Assembly (NCBI RefSeq): GCF_004792695.1
Contig: NZ_SRXU01000001.1
Location: 558,001 to 622,000, forward strand
Source of the DNA: Sphingomonas naasensis
GTDB taxonomy: Bacteria; Pseudomonadota; Alphaproteobacteria; Sphingomonadales; Sphingomonadaceae
Length of the DNA stretch: 64,000 nt
Direction of reading: 5' to 3'
The translations under genes and the position numbers were made by a program. The stretch's first letter is position 1; every line of letters starts with the position of its first letter. A model generated the notes under the pieces. That model saw only the letters and a program-made list of their open reading frames with translations. It ran no database searches and had not been told where the DNA came from. This document shows positions 8,032 through 20,020 of this stretch, piece after piece.

Positions 8032-10812
8032 TCAGAAGGTCGCGCTGAGACCCAGCGTGAACACCCGGCCGACATTGTAGCGGTTGATGTACACCACGCT
8101 GTCGTTCGAGAAGGTCTGGCTCTCCTCGAAGCGCGTGCCGAGCAGGTTGCGCCCCTCGAGCTTGAGCTCGAACTTGCCGCCGCCGACCTCGAAGCCCTGC
8201 CGCGCGACGATATCGAAGCGGATGCCCGGATGCTCGATGATGTCGGGCTGGAAGCCCTGACCCGACAGGTTCGAAGGCCCGCGATTGGTCACGCGGTCGC
8301 TCGCATAGTTGAACAGGAAGGTCAGCTGCGAGAGCCGCGCGGTGTCCTCGAGGCCCAGCTGGACATTGACGAGGTGATCCGACTGGCCGGTGAGCGGCGC
8401 GCCGTCGCGGAACTGCAGGCTCGCCGGACCGAAGCCCGCCGAGCAGCCGCCGATCGTTTGGTTGAGCACGTTCGGCACGCAGCTGTCGTCGGCGGTGATC
8501 GACGAATGCGTGTAGGTGTAGTTCGCGATCACCACCGCACGGCGCGTCGCGAAGAAATCGCCCCCCACCCAATCGAGCGGGAAGTATTTCTGCACCTCGA
8601 CCTCGGCGCCGTAGAGCTTCGCCTTGGGCAGATTGGTGAAGCCGGTCTGCAGGCGATCGTCGGCGCCGGTGTAGAAGCCGACCTGCTCGATCGGATTCTT
8701 GATCTTCTTGTAGAAGCCGGCGAGCGTGAAGCGCTGGTCGCGCGCGAAGAACCACTCGTAGCGCGCCTCGAAATTGTCGAGCTGCGAATCCTGGAGCAGC
8801 GGGTTGCCGAAGAACAGGCGATCCGAGTCCGGATCGCGGAACTGCTGCGGGGCGAGCTCGCGGAACTGCGGCCGCGAGATCGTCTTGGCGAAGCTGCCGC
8901 GCAGCTGCATGTCCTCGGCGAAATTCCAGGTGAGCGTCGCCGCGGGCAACCAATAGTCGTTGTTCAGACCCGTCGTGGTGGTGCCGATCGGCGTCACGAA
9001 CTGATCGGCCTTTTCATAGCGGACGCCGCCGACGGCGCGCACGCTGGTGACCGGCTCGACTTCGGCCTGGACATAGCCGCCATGGATGCGGAGGCCCGCA
9101 TCATAGGCATAGGCACCGAGCGGCGTGTTGAACTGCAGCTCGACCGTGCACGCGCCCTGCCCCTGTTGCGGGCAGGCGTTGTTGACCACATCGGGGCTCA
9201 GCAGGAAGTCGGGCCGGTACAGGCTGTACGGATAGCCGATCGAGGTGCCGCCGCCGGCGCTGGTCTGGTAGTTGAACTGCAGGCGCCGCGAGAAGCGCTT
9301 CGTGTCCGAATAATAATAGCCGGCCGACAGCGTCGCGATGTTCGGCAGCTTGTACGAGAGATCGGCCTGCCCGCTCCACAGATCCTCGTTGAGATCCGAG
9401 AAGATGATCGAGGCGAAGGGCGAGAAGCGCTGGGTGACCTGATAGGCGCCGGCGCACTGGAAGCCGCCCGCACCGTTGAGGCCGTCATTGACGATCGGGG
9501 CGCCCTGCGCGGTCGAGGTCGTGCAGAGATAGTCGAACTGGCGCTCGTACGGCGCGTCGCGTTTCGAATTGGCATAGGCGCCGCGCACGTCGAGATGCAG
9601 GTCGCCGAAGCGGAACTCGCCCACCGCCTGGCTTTCGAACAGCTGGCGTTCGAACCAGTTGGTGTTCTGCTGGAAGCGCAGGCCGCTGGCGTTGTTGTAC
9701 ACCTCGGCGGCCGAGCCGCGCGCCTGCTTGAGCACGTCGCGGATATAGACGTTGGTCCAGCGGATCTTGTTGTCGCCGAACGAATAGCCGAGCCCGATCA
9801 GCGCGTTGCCGACGATCCGGTTGTCGGTGAGCAAGGTGCGGAAATCGTTGCGGATCGCGCCGGTCTCGGTGACGCTGTCCTGCTGGGTGATCGAGCGGGT
9901 GCGCCACGTGTTGCTGTAGCCGACCGAGGTGATCAGGCCGAGCTGATCGCTGCCGATGTCGAAATTGACGCCGGTGCTGAGCTCGGCGGACCAGTTGGCG
10001 GGCAGCTGGTGGTTGGCCTGCATCAGCGTCGTCGACGCGTTCGAGAGCTGAAGCACCTGCGAGGCGGGGATCAGGCCCGAGCCGTCCGGCGCGTTGCGGA
10101 TGAAAGCCGGAACATTGCGCGTGTTCTTGTCGAAGCCGAGCCAGTCGGTGCTGCTGCCGTAATAGGTGTAGCCGAGCTCGCTGGTGGTGACATCGTCGGC
10201 CGAGATCGAGCCGCCGATCGTGACGAAATCCTTGTCGGGGATCGCCTTGGTGGTGAGGTTGACCACGCCGCCGCCGAATTCGCCGGGATAGTTGACCGAA
10301 TAGGTCTTCTGGACGAGCGCCGAGCCGACGATCGTGGTCGGGAAGATGTCGAGCGGCACCGAGCGGCGCAGCGGCTCGGGGCTGGGCAAGGGCGAGCCGT
10401 TGAGCATCGCCAGCGAATAGCGATCGCCGAGGCCGCGGACATAGACGAAGCCGCCGCCGACGACGCTGAGGCCGGTGACGCGGGTGAGCGCGCCGGCGAT
10501 GTCGCCTTCGCCGGTGCGGGCGATGTCCTCAGTCGACAGCACCGAGACGATCTGCGGGGTGGCGCGGACCGTGTTGGGGATGTGACGGCCGGTGACGACG
10601 ATGTCCTGAATGTCGCCGGTATCGACGCCGGGCGCCGAAACCTCGACATCCTGCTCCGGCGGGGCGGCCTGGTCCTGGGCGGGATCACCGGACTGCGGAG
10701 TCGCGGCGGGCGCCGGCTCGGTCGTGCCGCCGGCGGTCTGCGCGAGCGCGGCCGGAGAGACGAGTTGAGACGTCAGGAGAAGGAGCGTGGCATAGGCTAG
10801 GCGTCGCTGCAT
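8032..10812 (-). CDS. TonB-dependent outer-membrane receptor
   Basis: 926 residues. The signal peptide is at 1-24 (ends ALAQ), followed by an acidic Pro/Gln-rich linker (25-65). The TonB-box-like stretch DIVVTG precedes a plug domain with VRGLGDRYS and NYPGEFGGGVVNL. The 22-strand barrel ends in a terminal aromatic residue (..LGLSATF). The large class with GLGDRY signatures is common in sphingomonads and caulobacters; substrates are rarely known. The gene follows an exported beta-helix lipoprotein by 85 bases on the same strand, so the two are probably cotranscribed and act together on uptake of one ligand. Confidence 0.92.
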   Translation of the reverse strand: MQRRLAYATLLLLTSQLVSPAALAQTAGGTTEPAPAATPQSGDPAQDQAAPPEQDVEVSAPGVDTGDIQDIVVTGRHIPNTVRATPQIVSVLSTEDIARTGEGDIAGALTRVTGLSVVGGGFVYVRGLGDRYSLAMLNGSPLPSPEPLRRSVPLDIFPTTIVGSALVQKTYSVNYPGEFGGGVVNLTTKAIPDKDFVTIGGSISADDVTTSELGYTYYGSSTDWLGFDKNTRNVPAFIRNAPDGSGLIPASQVLQLSNASTTLMQANHQLPANWSAELSTGVNFDIGSDQLGLITSVGYSNTWRTRSITQQDSVTETGAIRNDFRTLLTDNRIVGNALIGLGYSFGDNKIRWTNVYIRDVLKQARGSAAEVYNNASGLRFQQNTNWFERQLFESQAVGEFRFGDLHLDVRGAYANSKRDAPYERQFDYLCTTSTAQGAPIVNDGLNGAGGFQCAGAYQVTQRFSPFASIIFSDLNEDLWSGQADLSYKLPNIATLSAGYYYSDTKRFSRRLQFNYQTSAGGGTSIGYPYSLYRPDFLLSPDVVNNACPQQGQGACTVELQFNTPLGAYAYDAGLRIHGGYVQAEVEPVTSVRAVGGVRYEKADQFVTPIGTTTTGLNNDYWLPAATLTWNFAEDMQLRGSFAKTISRPQFRELAPQQFRDPDSDRLFFGNPLLQDSQLDNFEARYEWFFARDQRFTLAGFYKKIKNPIEQVGFYTGADDRLQTGFTNLPKAKLYGAEVEVQKYFPLDWVGGDFFATRRAVVIANYTYTHSSITADDSCVPNVLNQTIGGCSAGFGPASLQFRDGAPLTGQSDHLVNVQLGLEDTARLSQLTFLFNYASDRVTNRGPSNLSGQGFQPDIIEHPGIRFDIVARQGFEVGGGKFELKLEGRNLLGTRFEESQTFSNDSVVYINRYNVGRVFTLGLSATF

Positions 10813-10897
10813 GGCCGTGTCATCCAGTCAGTTAGTACGAGCAATGCCGGGGCGGCGGATCACCACCGCCCCGACCTGGTTGAGGTCCCGGCGAGCC

Positions 10898-12496
10898 TCA
10901 GCGGCCCTGGCAGCTGAAGTAGACCGAGTTGAACACCGGCGGGCCCTGATCCTGCAGCGCAGCGTTGGCCGGACGGATCGTCGAGCGGTCCGCCGCGCTG
11001 GTCTCGCCGGCGATCATGTTGACGCAGGCGACGTTGGCCGGGGTCTTCACGATGCCGTTGACGAAGGTGAAGTCCGCGCCGCCGCGCAGGCGGATCGCCG
11101 CCGGCGCATTGGCCGTCTCGATGAAGGTGAAGTTGGCGTAACGACCCCAGGTGCGCGGGATCAGATCTTCGGCACCGTTCGAGTCGATCTCGGTCGAGAA
11201 CGAGTCGGCGGTGGCGCCCGAGACCTTCTGGGCCGCGATCATGAACTGGATGAAGCCGCGCCAGCCATTGTCGACGTCGAAGCCGTCGTCATCGGCGCCG
11301 GTCACCGCGATGTACTTGATGTTGGTGGTGCCGCCGAAGATCTCGATGCCGTCGTCGGCCGAGTTGTGGCTCTGGATGTGATCGAGCACGGTGCCCGAGC
11401 CGGTCGCGCCGAGGGTCAGGCCCTGCAGCTCGTTGCCGTCCGAGATGGCGATGCCGCTGTAGCGGATCTGGACGTACGACATCTGGCCGCTGCTGTCGGC
11501 CTCGTTGGTGCCGCCGTAGAAGCGGCCGGTGACGCCTTCGATCGCCTGCTGGCAGGGCGTGCCCGACGAACCGCCGGTGCCGGCGGCGCAGACCGCGGTG
11601 GTCGAGCGGCCGAGCAGGATGATGCCGCCCCACTGACCCTGTGTCGAATCGCTGACGCCGTTGTTGGCGAGGTTCTGCTGCGACGTGAAGATGATCGGCG
11701 CGCTGCGCGTGCCCACCGCCTGGATCTTGCTGCCGCGGTTGACGAGCAGCAGATCGTTGGTCGGCTCGGTCGAGTCGGCGGCGATCACGACGCCCGCGGC
11801 GATCGTGAGGGTCACGCCGGCGCCGCCGGTGGCGCCGAGGTCGGTGCCGATCTCGGTCTGGCCGCGCAGGCGATAGAAGACGCCGGCGATCTTGGGCAGC
11901 GTGAGATCGGTGGTGACGGCGGCCGGGATGCGGCAGGCGCGGAAGGTCTGGACGAGGCCGTCATCGATCGTGCCGGTGGGGCAGGCAGCGGCCGAACCGC
12001 CGGTGCCGACCGCGGGAACCGCGGTGCAGGCGAGGCTGGCGCCGCCGAACTGCGCCGTGCTCGAGTTGCAGGTCCATTCCTGGAACGAGGTGTCGGTCGG
12101 GCCGTTGAGCGCGCCGACATAGTTGGTGCTGGTGAAGAACGCATTGAGCGCCGAGGGATCGGCGGCCGTCGTCGCCGAGCTGGCGGTCAGCGGATAGATG
12201 CCGTTGAGCACGTTGGTGCCGCTGACATTGTTGTTGGTGCCGGCGTTGACGACGGCGAGCTGCTCGTCGGCGGTGATGCTGAGGCCGGCCTGGGTGGTGA
12301 CCGCCGCGAACTGCGCAGCCGTGATCGGCGCGGTCGGCGTCGGCGTGGGGCTCGGGCTCGGCGAGGGGGTCGGGGTCACGATCACGACGCTGCCCGCTCC
12401 CGGCGAGGCGACATTGTCCGCACCGTTGCAGGCGGAGAGCGCCGCAGAGGCGGCCGTCGTCATAAGGATGAGGCTGAGGCGTTTGAAGCTGGCCAT
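10898..12496 (-). CDS. predicted beta-helix outer-membrane lipoprotein
   Basis: 532 residues from ATG 12496 with GGAG upstream. The signal sequence ends in a lipobox LSAC, so the mature protein starts at a lipidated Cys followed by Asn, which favours the outer membrane. A Pro/Ser/Thr linker (about 38-58) leads to a Gly/Asn/Thr-rich body with short beta repeats such as TLTIAAGVVI, YVQIRYSGIA and DDGIEIFGG. This is typical of a right-handed parallel beta-helix. Several Cys residues in the body may form disulfides. It lies directly upstream of the TonB receptor and may be its surface ligand-binding partner; that link is inference. Confidence 0.75.
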   Translation of the reverse strand: MASFKRLSLILMTTAASAALSACNGADNVASPGAGSVVIVTPTPSPSPSPTPTPTAPITAAQFAAVTTQAGLSITADEQLAVVNAGTNNNVSGTNVLNGIYPLTASSATTAADPSALNAFFTSTNYVGALNGPTDTSFQEWTCNSSTAQFGGASLACTAVPAVGTGGSAAACPTGTIDDGLVQTFRACRIPAAVTTDLTLPKIAGVFYRLRGQTEIGTDLGATGGAGVTLTIAAGVVIAADSTEPTNDLLLVNRGSKIQAVGTRSAPIIFTSQQNLANNGVSDSTQGQWGGIILLGRSTTAVCAAGTGGSSGTPCQQAIEGVTGRFYGGTNEADSSGQMSYVQIRYSGIAISDGNELQGLTLGATGSGTVLDHIQSHNSADDGIEIFGGTTNIKYIAVTGADDDGFDVDNGWRGFIQFMIAAQKVSGATADSFSTEIDSNGAEDLIPRTWGRYANFTFIETANAPAAIRLRGGADFTFVNGIVKTPANVACVNMIAGETSAADRSTIRPANAALQDQGPPVFNSVYFSCQGR

Positions 12497-12691
12497 AAAG
12501 TCTCCGTTCCGGCGGGATGCCGGGTTGCGCGGGATGGGCGAATGGACGGGATCGACTCGGTTCCCCCTGCCGATCTCGAACGCTGCGCTAGGAGGCTTGC
12601 GTGACGTCTCGGCGAGAATCCGGAGACTCTTGCGAGACACTGAAATGACAGTCCGGTGACATGTTGCAGCCGCGCAACAACCGGCAGGACG

Positions 12692-13942
12692 TCAGGGTGC
12701 GCGGACGATCGCGCCGTTTTGCACTACGAGCCGGACCTTGCCGAGCGCCATCGGATCCGCGACGGGATCGCCCGCCACTGCGACGAGATCGGCGAGGCGT
12801 CCCGGCGCGATCGTGCCGATGCGATCGGCGAGGCCGAGGATCGCGGCGTTGCCCGCGGTCGCCGCGCGCAGCGCCTCGCCGGACGCCATGCCCCACACCG
12901 CCATCAGCGCGATCTCGCGGGCATTGTCGCCATGCGCGAACACGCCGGTGTCGCCGCCGACGCACAGCGCGACGCCCGATTCGCGCGCCGCGGCATAGCT
13001 GCGCCGCTTCGCGCGAATCGCCTCGGGCTCGGGCGCGGCGCCGTTCCAGCCGGCATAGCGCGCGATCGCATCGCTGGCGGCGAGCGTCGGACAGAAAGCG
13101 ACGCCATGCGCCCGCATCAACCGGAAGATCTCGGGCGTGCCGTCATTGCCGTGCTCGATCGTGTCGGCGCCGGCGAGCGTGGCGCGGCGCATCCCTTCGG
13201 GCGTGCTCGCATGGACCGCGACCTTGCGCCCGGCATCGTGCGCCGCGGCGATCCCTGCCTTCAATTCCTCGAGGCTGAACGTCGCGCGGCTCGGCTCGCC
13301 CGGCCCCCAGCGATAATCGGCGTAGAATTTCACCCAGTCGGCGCCGTGCGCGATCTGACGGCGCACCGCGGCGACGACATCGTCGACGCCGCTGACTTCC
13401 TCGGCGCCCTGTGGAACGTCGAAGGCATAGCCCTTGGGGCCATAGGCGCCAGTGGCGACCAGCGCGCGATTGGCGATCAGCAGCCGCGGGCCGGGGACGA
13501 TATGCTGCGCGATCGCGGCCTCGAGCCCGGCATCGGCGTCCCCTGCCCCTTCGGTGCCGAGATCGCGCACCGTGGTGAACCCCGCCATCAGCGTCGCACG
13601 GGCATGCGCGACCGCGCGCGCGGTGCGCAGCGCGAGCGGCTCCTTGATCAGCTGATCGTTCCAGCTGGCTTCGTCATAGGGGTGCAGGAAGAGATGGACA
13701 TGGAGGTCGATCAGCCCGGGCAGCAGCGTCATCCCCGGCAGGACGAGCGTGCGCGCCCCCGCCGGCGCGACGATATCGGGGCCCACCGCGACGATCCGAT
13801 CGCCCGCGACGAGCACCTTCCAGCCGGGGCGCGACGCGGCGTCGGTGGCGGTGAACACCCGATCGGGCACGAGCAGCAGCGACTGCGCCGCCGCCGCGAG
13901 CGGCGTCGTCAACAGCACGACCAGCCAGAGCAGCAGACGCAT
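12692..13942 (-). CDS. exported metal-dependent amidohydrolase
   Basis: 416 residues with a signal peptide (1-19, ending AAAQ). The metal-binding H-V-H of the amidohydrolase superfamily is in GLIDLHVHLF (about 76-85). Further ligands are likely in AVHAST and ADTIEHG, and the catalytic Asp in CVGGDTG. The closing segment 'GTIAPGRLADLVAVAGDP' is typical of imidazolonepropionase-like or prolidase-like periplasmic amidohydrolases. The substrate is probably a peptide or cyclic amide, not predictable here. It lies just after the terminator of tRNA-Val. Confidence 0.87.
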   Translation of the reverse strand: MRLLLWLVVLLTTPLAAAAQSLLLVPDRVFTATDAASRPGWKVLVAGDRIVAVGPDIVAPAGARTLVLPGMTLLPGLIDLHVHLFLHPYDEASWNDQLIKEPLALRTARAVAHARATLMAGFTTVRDLGTEGAGDADAGLEAAIAQHIVPGPRLLIANRALVATGAYGPKGYAFDVPQGAEEVSGVDDVVAAVRRQIAHGADWVKFYADYRWGPGEPSRATFSLEELKAGIAAAHDAGRKVAVHASTPEGMRRATLAGADTIEHGNDGTPEIFRLMRAHGVAFCPTLAASDAIARYAGWNGAAPEPEAIRAKRRSYAAARESGVALCVGGDTGVFAHGDNAREIALMAVWGMASGEALRAATAGNAAILGLADRIGTIAPGRLADLVAVAGDPVADPMALGKVRLVVQNGAIVRAP

Positions 13943-13960
13943 CGGGACCTCCCGGAAACG

Positions 13961-13992
13961 AAAAAGCCCGCCGATCGCGGGACCGGCGGGCT
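13961..13992 (-). terminator. rho-independent terminator after tRNA-Val
   Basis: The stem AGCCCGCCG (13965-13973) / CGGCGGGCT (13984-13992) has a 10-base loop. On the minus strand it is followed by TTTTT (13965-13961), nine bases after the tRNA-Val CCA end. Confidence 0.85.
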
Positions 13993-14000
13993 TCTCTACA

Positions 14001-14075
14001 TGGTGGGCGCGGCAAGGATTGAACTTGCGACCCCTGCGGTGTGAACACAGTGCTCTACCACTGAGCTACGCGCCC
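14001..14075 (-). tRNA. tRNA-Val (CAC)
   Basis: The minus strand folds with acceptor GGGCGCG/CGCGCCC, D-arm GCTCAGTGGTAGAGC, anticodon loop TTCACAC giving CAC, T-loop TTCAATC and encoded CCA (14001-14003). It lies between the HU gene and an exported amidohydrolase and has its own terminator. Confidence 0.95.
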
Positions 14076-14163
14076 ATTGGCCCGGAGGCCGAAACGGGAA
14101 GCGGGCCTTTAGGCGGTGCGGGGTGCGCTGTCCAGCCCCTTGCAGCCCGGCTTTCCCGGTGGA

Positions 14164-14436
14164 TCAGTTGACCGAATCCTTGAGGCCCTTGCCGGCCTTG
14201 AACTTGGGCTGGTTCGACGCCTTGATCGTCATTTCCTCGCCGGTGCGCGGGTTGCGGCCGGTCGAGGCCTTGCGCTTGCTCACCGAGAAGGTGCCGAAGC
14301 CGACGAGGCGAACCTCGTCGCCCTTTTTGAGCGCGGCCGAGATCGCGTCGAATACCGCCTCAACGGCCTTGGTGGCGTCGCCCTTGCCGAGGCCGGAGGT
14401 GTCGGCGACCGTCCCGATCAGCTCTTGCTTGTTCAT
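14164..14436 (-). CDS. hupB: HU-family DNA-binding protein
   Basis: 90 residues, the normal HU length. It begins MNKQELIGTVADTSGL and has the beta-arm region GFGTFSVSKRKASTGRNP followed by GEEMTIKASNQPKFKAGK, the HU/IHF signature. It binds and bends DNA as a nucleoid protein. It lies downstream of lon on the same strand, the classic lon-hupB order; this supports the symbol. AGAGGGGGA precedes the start, and the leader contains a direct repeat GACGCACTGACGCAC. Confidence 0.95.
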   Translation of the reverse strand: MNKQELIGTVADTSGLGKGDATKAVEAVFDAISAALKKGDEVRLVGFGTFSVSKRKASTGRNPRTGEEMTIKASNQPKFKAGKGLKDSVN

Positions 14437-14576
14437 GCTGGTGGATTCCCCCTCTTGAGTGCGTCAGTGCGTCGATAAAGTGAGTCGCGGCGGCGGGCCG
14501 AGTGAGCCAGTCAGCACGCGACCGCCGCCGCTGTCAAACCCCCAGCGACGGGCGCGTGCCAAAAAGCGACGCGCGT

Positions 14577-16971
<2,395 letters not shown>

Positions 16972-16973
<2 letters not shown>

Positions 16974-17697
16974 GGATACTCCTGGGCCCGAGCGGCCCTT
17001 ACTTTCCACTATATATGGTGGCTGCGCCAGCCGCATCAATCGGCGCGGATTGATTGGCTGTGGACTGCTGCTGCCCGTCGCGGCGAAGGCGGCCTGGCCG
17101 GCAGAGGAAGATCTGCTCGCGCGCGCGCTCAAGGCCGCCGGCGGGCGCGACAGGCTGGCTCGCGTCAAGGCACTCTCCTGGGCCGGTCACGCGCGGGTCC
17201 CCACGCCGACGACGACGCTCGAGCTCGAAGTCGAAACCCGCGTCGAGCCTTTTCTCCGCGCCCGCTCGCGAAGCTGGATCAGCGGTCGGCCCGAAACGGC
17301 GCGCACGCTGCTGATCGAGCCCGAGGGCGGATTCGTCGAGCGCGGCGGCACGCGAACGCCGCTGCCGGCACGGCAAGTCGCGCATGAGCGCCAGCAACAT
17401 GGCTTGTACGGCTATATGCTTCTCGCGCAGGCGCCGACCCGGGTCGAGGGCGATCGCCTCGTGGCGCGGAAGGCAGGGCTCCCGCCCGTGCGCTTCCGGA
17501 TGGAGGGCGACTATCTGGTCGCCGCCGACTATGCCGTGACCAGTCCCGACAGCGACGCGACGATTGCCCAACAGATCCTGCTGGAAGGCGAATTCCGGGA
17601 CAAAGGCGTGCGCTGGCCGCAGACCATCACCATCCTGCACGACAATAAGCCCTATTTCGAACTCGACCTCACCGATTTCACCGTCGAACTCGCCTGA
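16972..17697 (+). CDS. exported LolA/LppX-like protein
   Basis: 241 residues if it starts at ATG 16972. Residues about 22-42 carry NRRGLIGCGLLLPVAAKAAW, a twin-arginine-like signal with a long N-region. TTG 17050 is the alternative start but would remove the RR. The body has the pattern of LolA-like lipoprotein-sorting folds: ALKAAGGRDRLARVKAL, then beta strands with 'LEVETRVEPFLRARS', and 'FRDKGVRWPQTI..DNKPYFELDL'. Its TGA overlaps the ATG of the M1 peptidase gene by one base, so the two are coupled. A periplasmic lipid- or lipoprotein-binding role is inferred. Confidence 0.7.
17009..17039 (-). promoter_or_regulatory. possible heat-shock-type promoter of lon
   Basis: On the minus strand TTGATG (17039-17034) and CCATATATAG (17018-17009) are separated by 15 bases, close to the sigma-32 pattern of CTTGAA and CCCCATNT. 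It lies 36 bases upstream of the lon ATG, inside the N-terminal coding region of the divergent gene. This is a pattern match only. Confidence 0.35.
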
Positions 17698-19424
17698 TGG
17701 AGGCCCTTATCACGACCCGTTTCCTGCTCGCCGCTTCCGCGCTCGCGCTCACCGCCTCCCCGGCCCTCGCGCAGGTCAAACCCGGCGAGCCGCCGATCAC
17801 CGAGATCACCCAGGCCTCGGGCGGGCCGATCGACCCCGAGCGCGCCGCGCTTCGCCTCGAGCATGTCGATCTGGCGATCGAGGTGTTCCCCGACACGCAG
17901 AAGCTTGCGGGGGTGGCGACGCTGACGCTGACCAGCAAATCGCCCCAGCGGCGGCTGTTCATCGATCTCGACAAGAATCTGCCGGTGAGCGCGATCAGCG
18001 TCGACGGCGCTCCCCTGCCCCGTTCGAGCTGGTCCAACCCGCAGGGCCGGCTGGTGATCGGCCTGCCGAAGACGCTCGATGCCGGCACCCGCGCGGTGGT
18101 GAAGATCAGCTATGGCGGCACGCCGCACGTCGCGGTGCGCGCGCCTTGGGACGACGGCATCGTCTGGGCGAAGACTCCCGAGGGCAAGCCGTGGATCGCC
18201 ACCACCGCGGAGGGCTATGGCTGCGACCTGTTCTGGCCGTGCCTCGACTTCCCCGCCGGCGAGCCCGCCAGCGTCGATCTCCACATCACCGTGCCCAGGG
18301 GGCTCTCGGCACCGTCGAACGGCGTGCTCCAGAAGGTCGACACGCTCGCCGACGGCCGCACGACCTGGCATTGGCACGCGCGCAGCCCCAATCCCTATTC
18401 GGTGGTGCTCAACATCGCGCCCTATGCCGAGATCAAGGGCAGCTACAAGAGCCGCTTCGGAAACACCGTTCCGCTGCATTACTGGCATTTGCCGGGCCGC
18501 GAGGCGGGGGCGCTGGGCCTGTTCGCCGAATTCGCGCCGACGCTCGATTTCTTCGAGGCCAATGTCGGCCCCTATCCGTGGGGGGACGAGAAGCTCGGCG
18601 TGGTCGAGACGCCGCATCTCGGCATGGAGCACCAGACGATCAACGCGTACGGCAACAATTACCGCAAGGACGCGACCGGCTTCGACTGGCTGTTTCAGCA
18701 CGAGCTGGCGCACGAATGGTTCGGCAACCAGATGTCGGCGGCCAATTGGGACGATTACTGGCTCCACGAAGGCTATGGCCAGTACATGCAACCGCTCTAT
18801 GGCCGCTGGCGCGAGGGCGAGGCGCGCTATGCAGTGATGATGGAGGCGTTCCGCAACCAGATCGAGAACAAGGCGCCGATCGTCTCCGGCCGGATCATGA
18901 CCGAGGAAGAGGTCTATGAGGAGGAGAAGGGCGGCCCCGCGGGCGACATCTACGTCAAGGGCGCGTGGGTGCTCCACACGCTGCGCAACACGATCGGCGA
19001 CAGGGCGTTTTGGGAAGTCACCCGCCGGCTGGTCTATGGCCGTCCCGATCCGAAGCCCGGCAATTTCGAGCCGCGCTTCGCCACCACCCCCGAATATGTC
19101 GCGATCGTCAACGAAGTGACCGGCAAGGACATGACGTGGTTCTTCGACGTCTATCTGCGCGAGGCGGCGCTGCCCGAGCTGCTCCAGTCACGCGCGGGCG
19201 GGCGGCTGACGCTGCGCTGGAAAACCCCCGGCGACAAGCCCTTCCCGCTCCCCGTGGAGGTGCAGATCGACGGCAAGGTCGAGACCGTGGCGATGACCGG
19301 CGGCACCGGCAGCATCGCCGTGCCCGAGGGCGCGCATGTCGTGATCGATCCGGCGTCGCGCATCCTCCGGCGCTCGGAAGCCGTCGAGGCGCTCCAGGCG
19401 CAGCAGGGCGCGCGCGGGCAATGA
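17697..19424 (+). CDS. exported M1-family zinc aminopeptidase
   Basis: 575 residues with a signal peptide (to about residue 26, ALAQ). The zinc site HELAH is at 335-339 with the third ligand Glu358 exactly 18 residues on (WLHEGYGQY), giving HEXXH-x18-E. The exopeptidase motif GMEH (normally GxMEN) precedes it near residue 310. It cleaves N-terminal residues from peptides in the periplasm or at the cell surface. The start overlaps the upstream stop as TGATG, and the stop overlaps the next start as ATGA: a tight three-gene operon. Confidence 0.93.
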   Translation: MEALITTRFLLAASALALTASPALAQVKPGEPPITEITQASGGPIDPERAALRLEHVDLAIEVFPDTQKLAGVATLTLTSKSPQRRLFIDLDKNLPVSAISVDGAPLPRSSWSNPQGRLVIGLPKTLDAGTRAVVKISYGGTPHVAVRAPWDDGIVWAKTPEGKPWIATTAEGYGCDLFWPCLDFPAGEPASVDLHITVPRGLSAPSNGVLQKVDTLADGRTTWHWHARSPNPYSVVLNIAPYAEIKGSYKSRFGNTVPLHYWHLPGREAGALGLFAEFAPTLDFFEANVGPYPWGDEKLGVVETPHLGMEHQTINAYGNNYRKDATGFDWLFQHELAHEWFGNQMSAANWDDYWLHEGYGQYMQPLYGRWREGEARYAVMMEAFRNQIENKAPIVSGRIMTEEEVYEEEKGGPAGDIYVKGAWVLHTLRNTIGDRAFWEVTRRLVYGRPDPKPGNFEPRFATTPEYVAIVNEVTGKDMTWFFDVYLREAALPELLQSRAGGRLTLRWKTPGDKPFPLPVEVQIDGKVETVAMTGGTGSIAVPEGAHVVIDPASRILRRSEAVEALQAQQGARGQ

Positions 19425-20020
19425 GCCTCGTCGCGCCCCAGCCGACCAGCGCGCTGGCGCTGGGCGCGATGGCGGCGGGATTCGCTATCTTCCTGCTCTC
19501 GCTGCTGCTCACCGGCAGCCGGGGGCGGAAGGCCGATCCGGTCGCCGAGCGACGCTCGCCGCGCTCGATGCTCGGCGTACTCGTCCAGATGGTCGGATTC
19601 CTGTGCGTGGGGTTCGGTCCGATCCTGCCGGTGCTCGCCCCGCGCTCGACGCCGGCGGTGGTCGAGGCGATGCTGGTGCTCGTGCTGATGGGCGTGACGA
19701 TCGCGCTTTTCGTATCGGCCGCGCGCGCGATGGGACGCAACTGGAGCATCGTCGCGCGCATCCGGGAAGACCATGCGCTGATCACCGCGGGGCCGTTCGC
19801 GCTGATCCGCCACCCGATCTACACCGCGCTGTTCGCGTTCATGCTCGCAATGGCGCTGGCGTTCGGCCATTGGCGCGGGCTGATCGCCGGCGTGCCGCTC
19901 TACTGGCTCGGCACCTGGCTGCGGGTGGCCGAGGAGGAGAAGCTGCTCCGCGCGCAGTTCGGCCCGGTCTACGAGGCCTATGCCGCGCGCGTCGCACGTT
20001 TCGTGCCCGGGCTGTTCTAG
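19421..20020 (+). CDS. isoprenylcysteine carboxyl methyltransferase (ICMT)-family membrane methyltransferase
   Basis: 199 residues from ATG 19421, overlapping the M1 gene's TGA. There are about five hydrophobic helices. The catalytic signature is in the C-terminal half: GPFALIRHPIYTALF and, later, EEEKLLRAQFGPVYEAYAARVARFVP. This is the RHP...EE pattern of ICMT/PEMT-like methyltransferases that use SAM at the membrane. The substrate is unknown; bacterial members methylate lipids or prenyl groups. The coupling to a LolA-like protein and a periplasmic peptidase suggests an envelope role. Confidence 0.85.
   Translation: MSLVAPQPTSALALGAMAAGFAIFLLSLLLTGSRGRKADPVAERRSPRSMLGVLVQMVGFLCVGFGPILPVLAPRSTPAVVEAMLVLVLMGVTIALFVSAARAMGRNWSIVARIREDHALITAGPFALIRHPIYTALFAFMLAMALAFGHWRGLIAGVPLYWLGTWLRVAEEEKLLRAQFGPVYEAYAARVARFVPGLF

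Noticed and set aside
8230..10800. Very long open frame on the plus strand opposite the TonB receptor (also opposite the tandem receptors, lon and ilvB)
   Set aside because: High-GC codon bias keeps antisense frames open. Compositions are Arg/Ala/Gly-rich with no domain, while the opposite strand encodes clear families.
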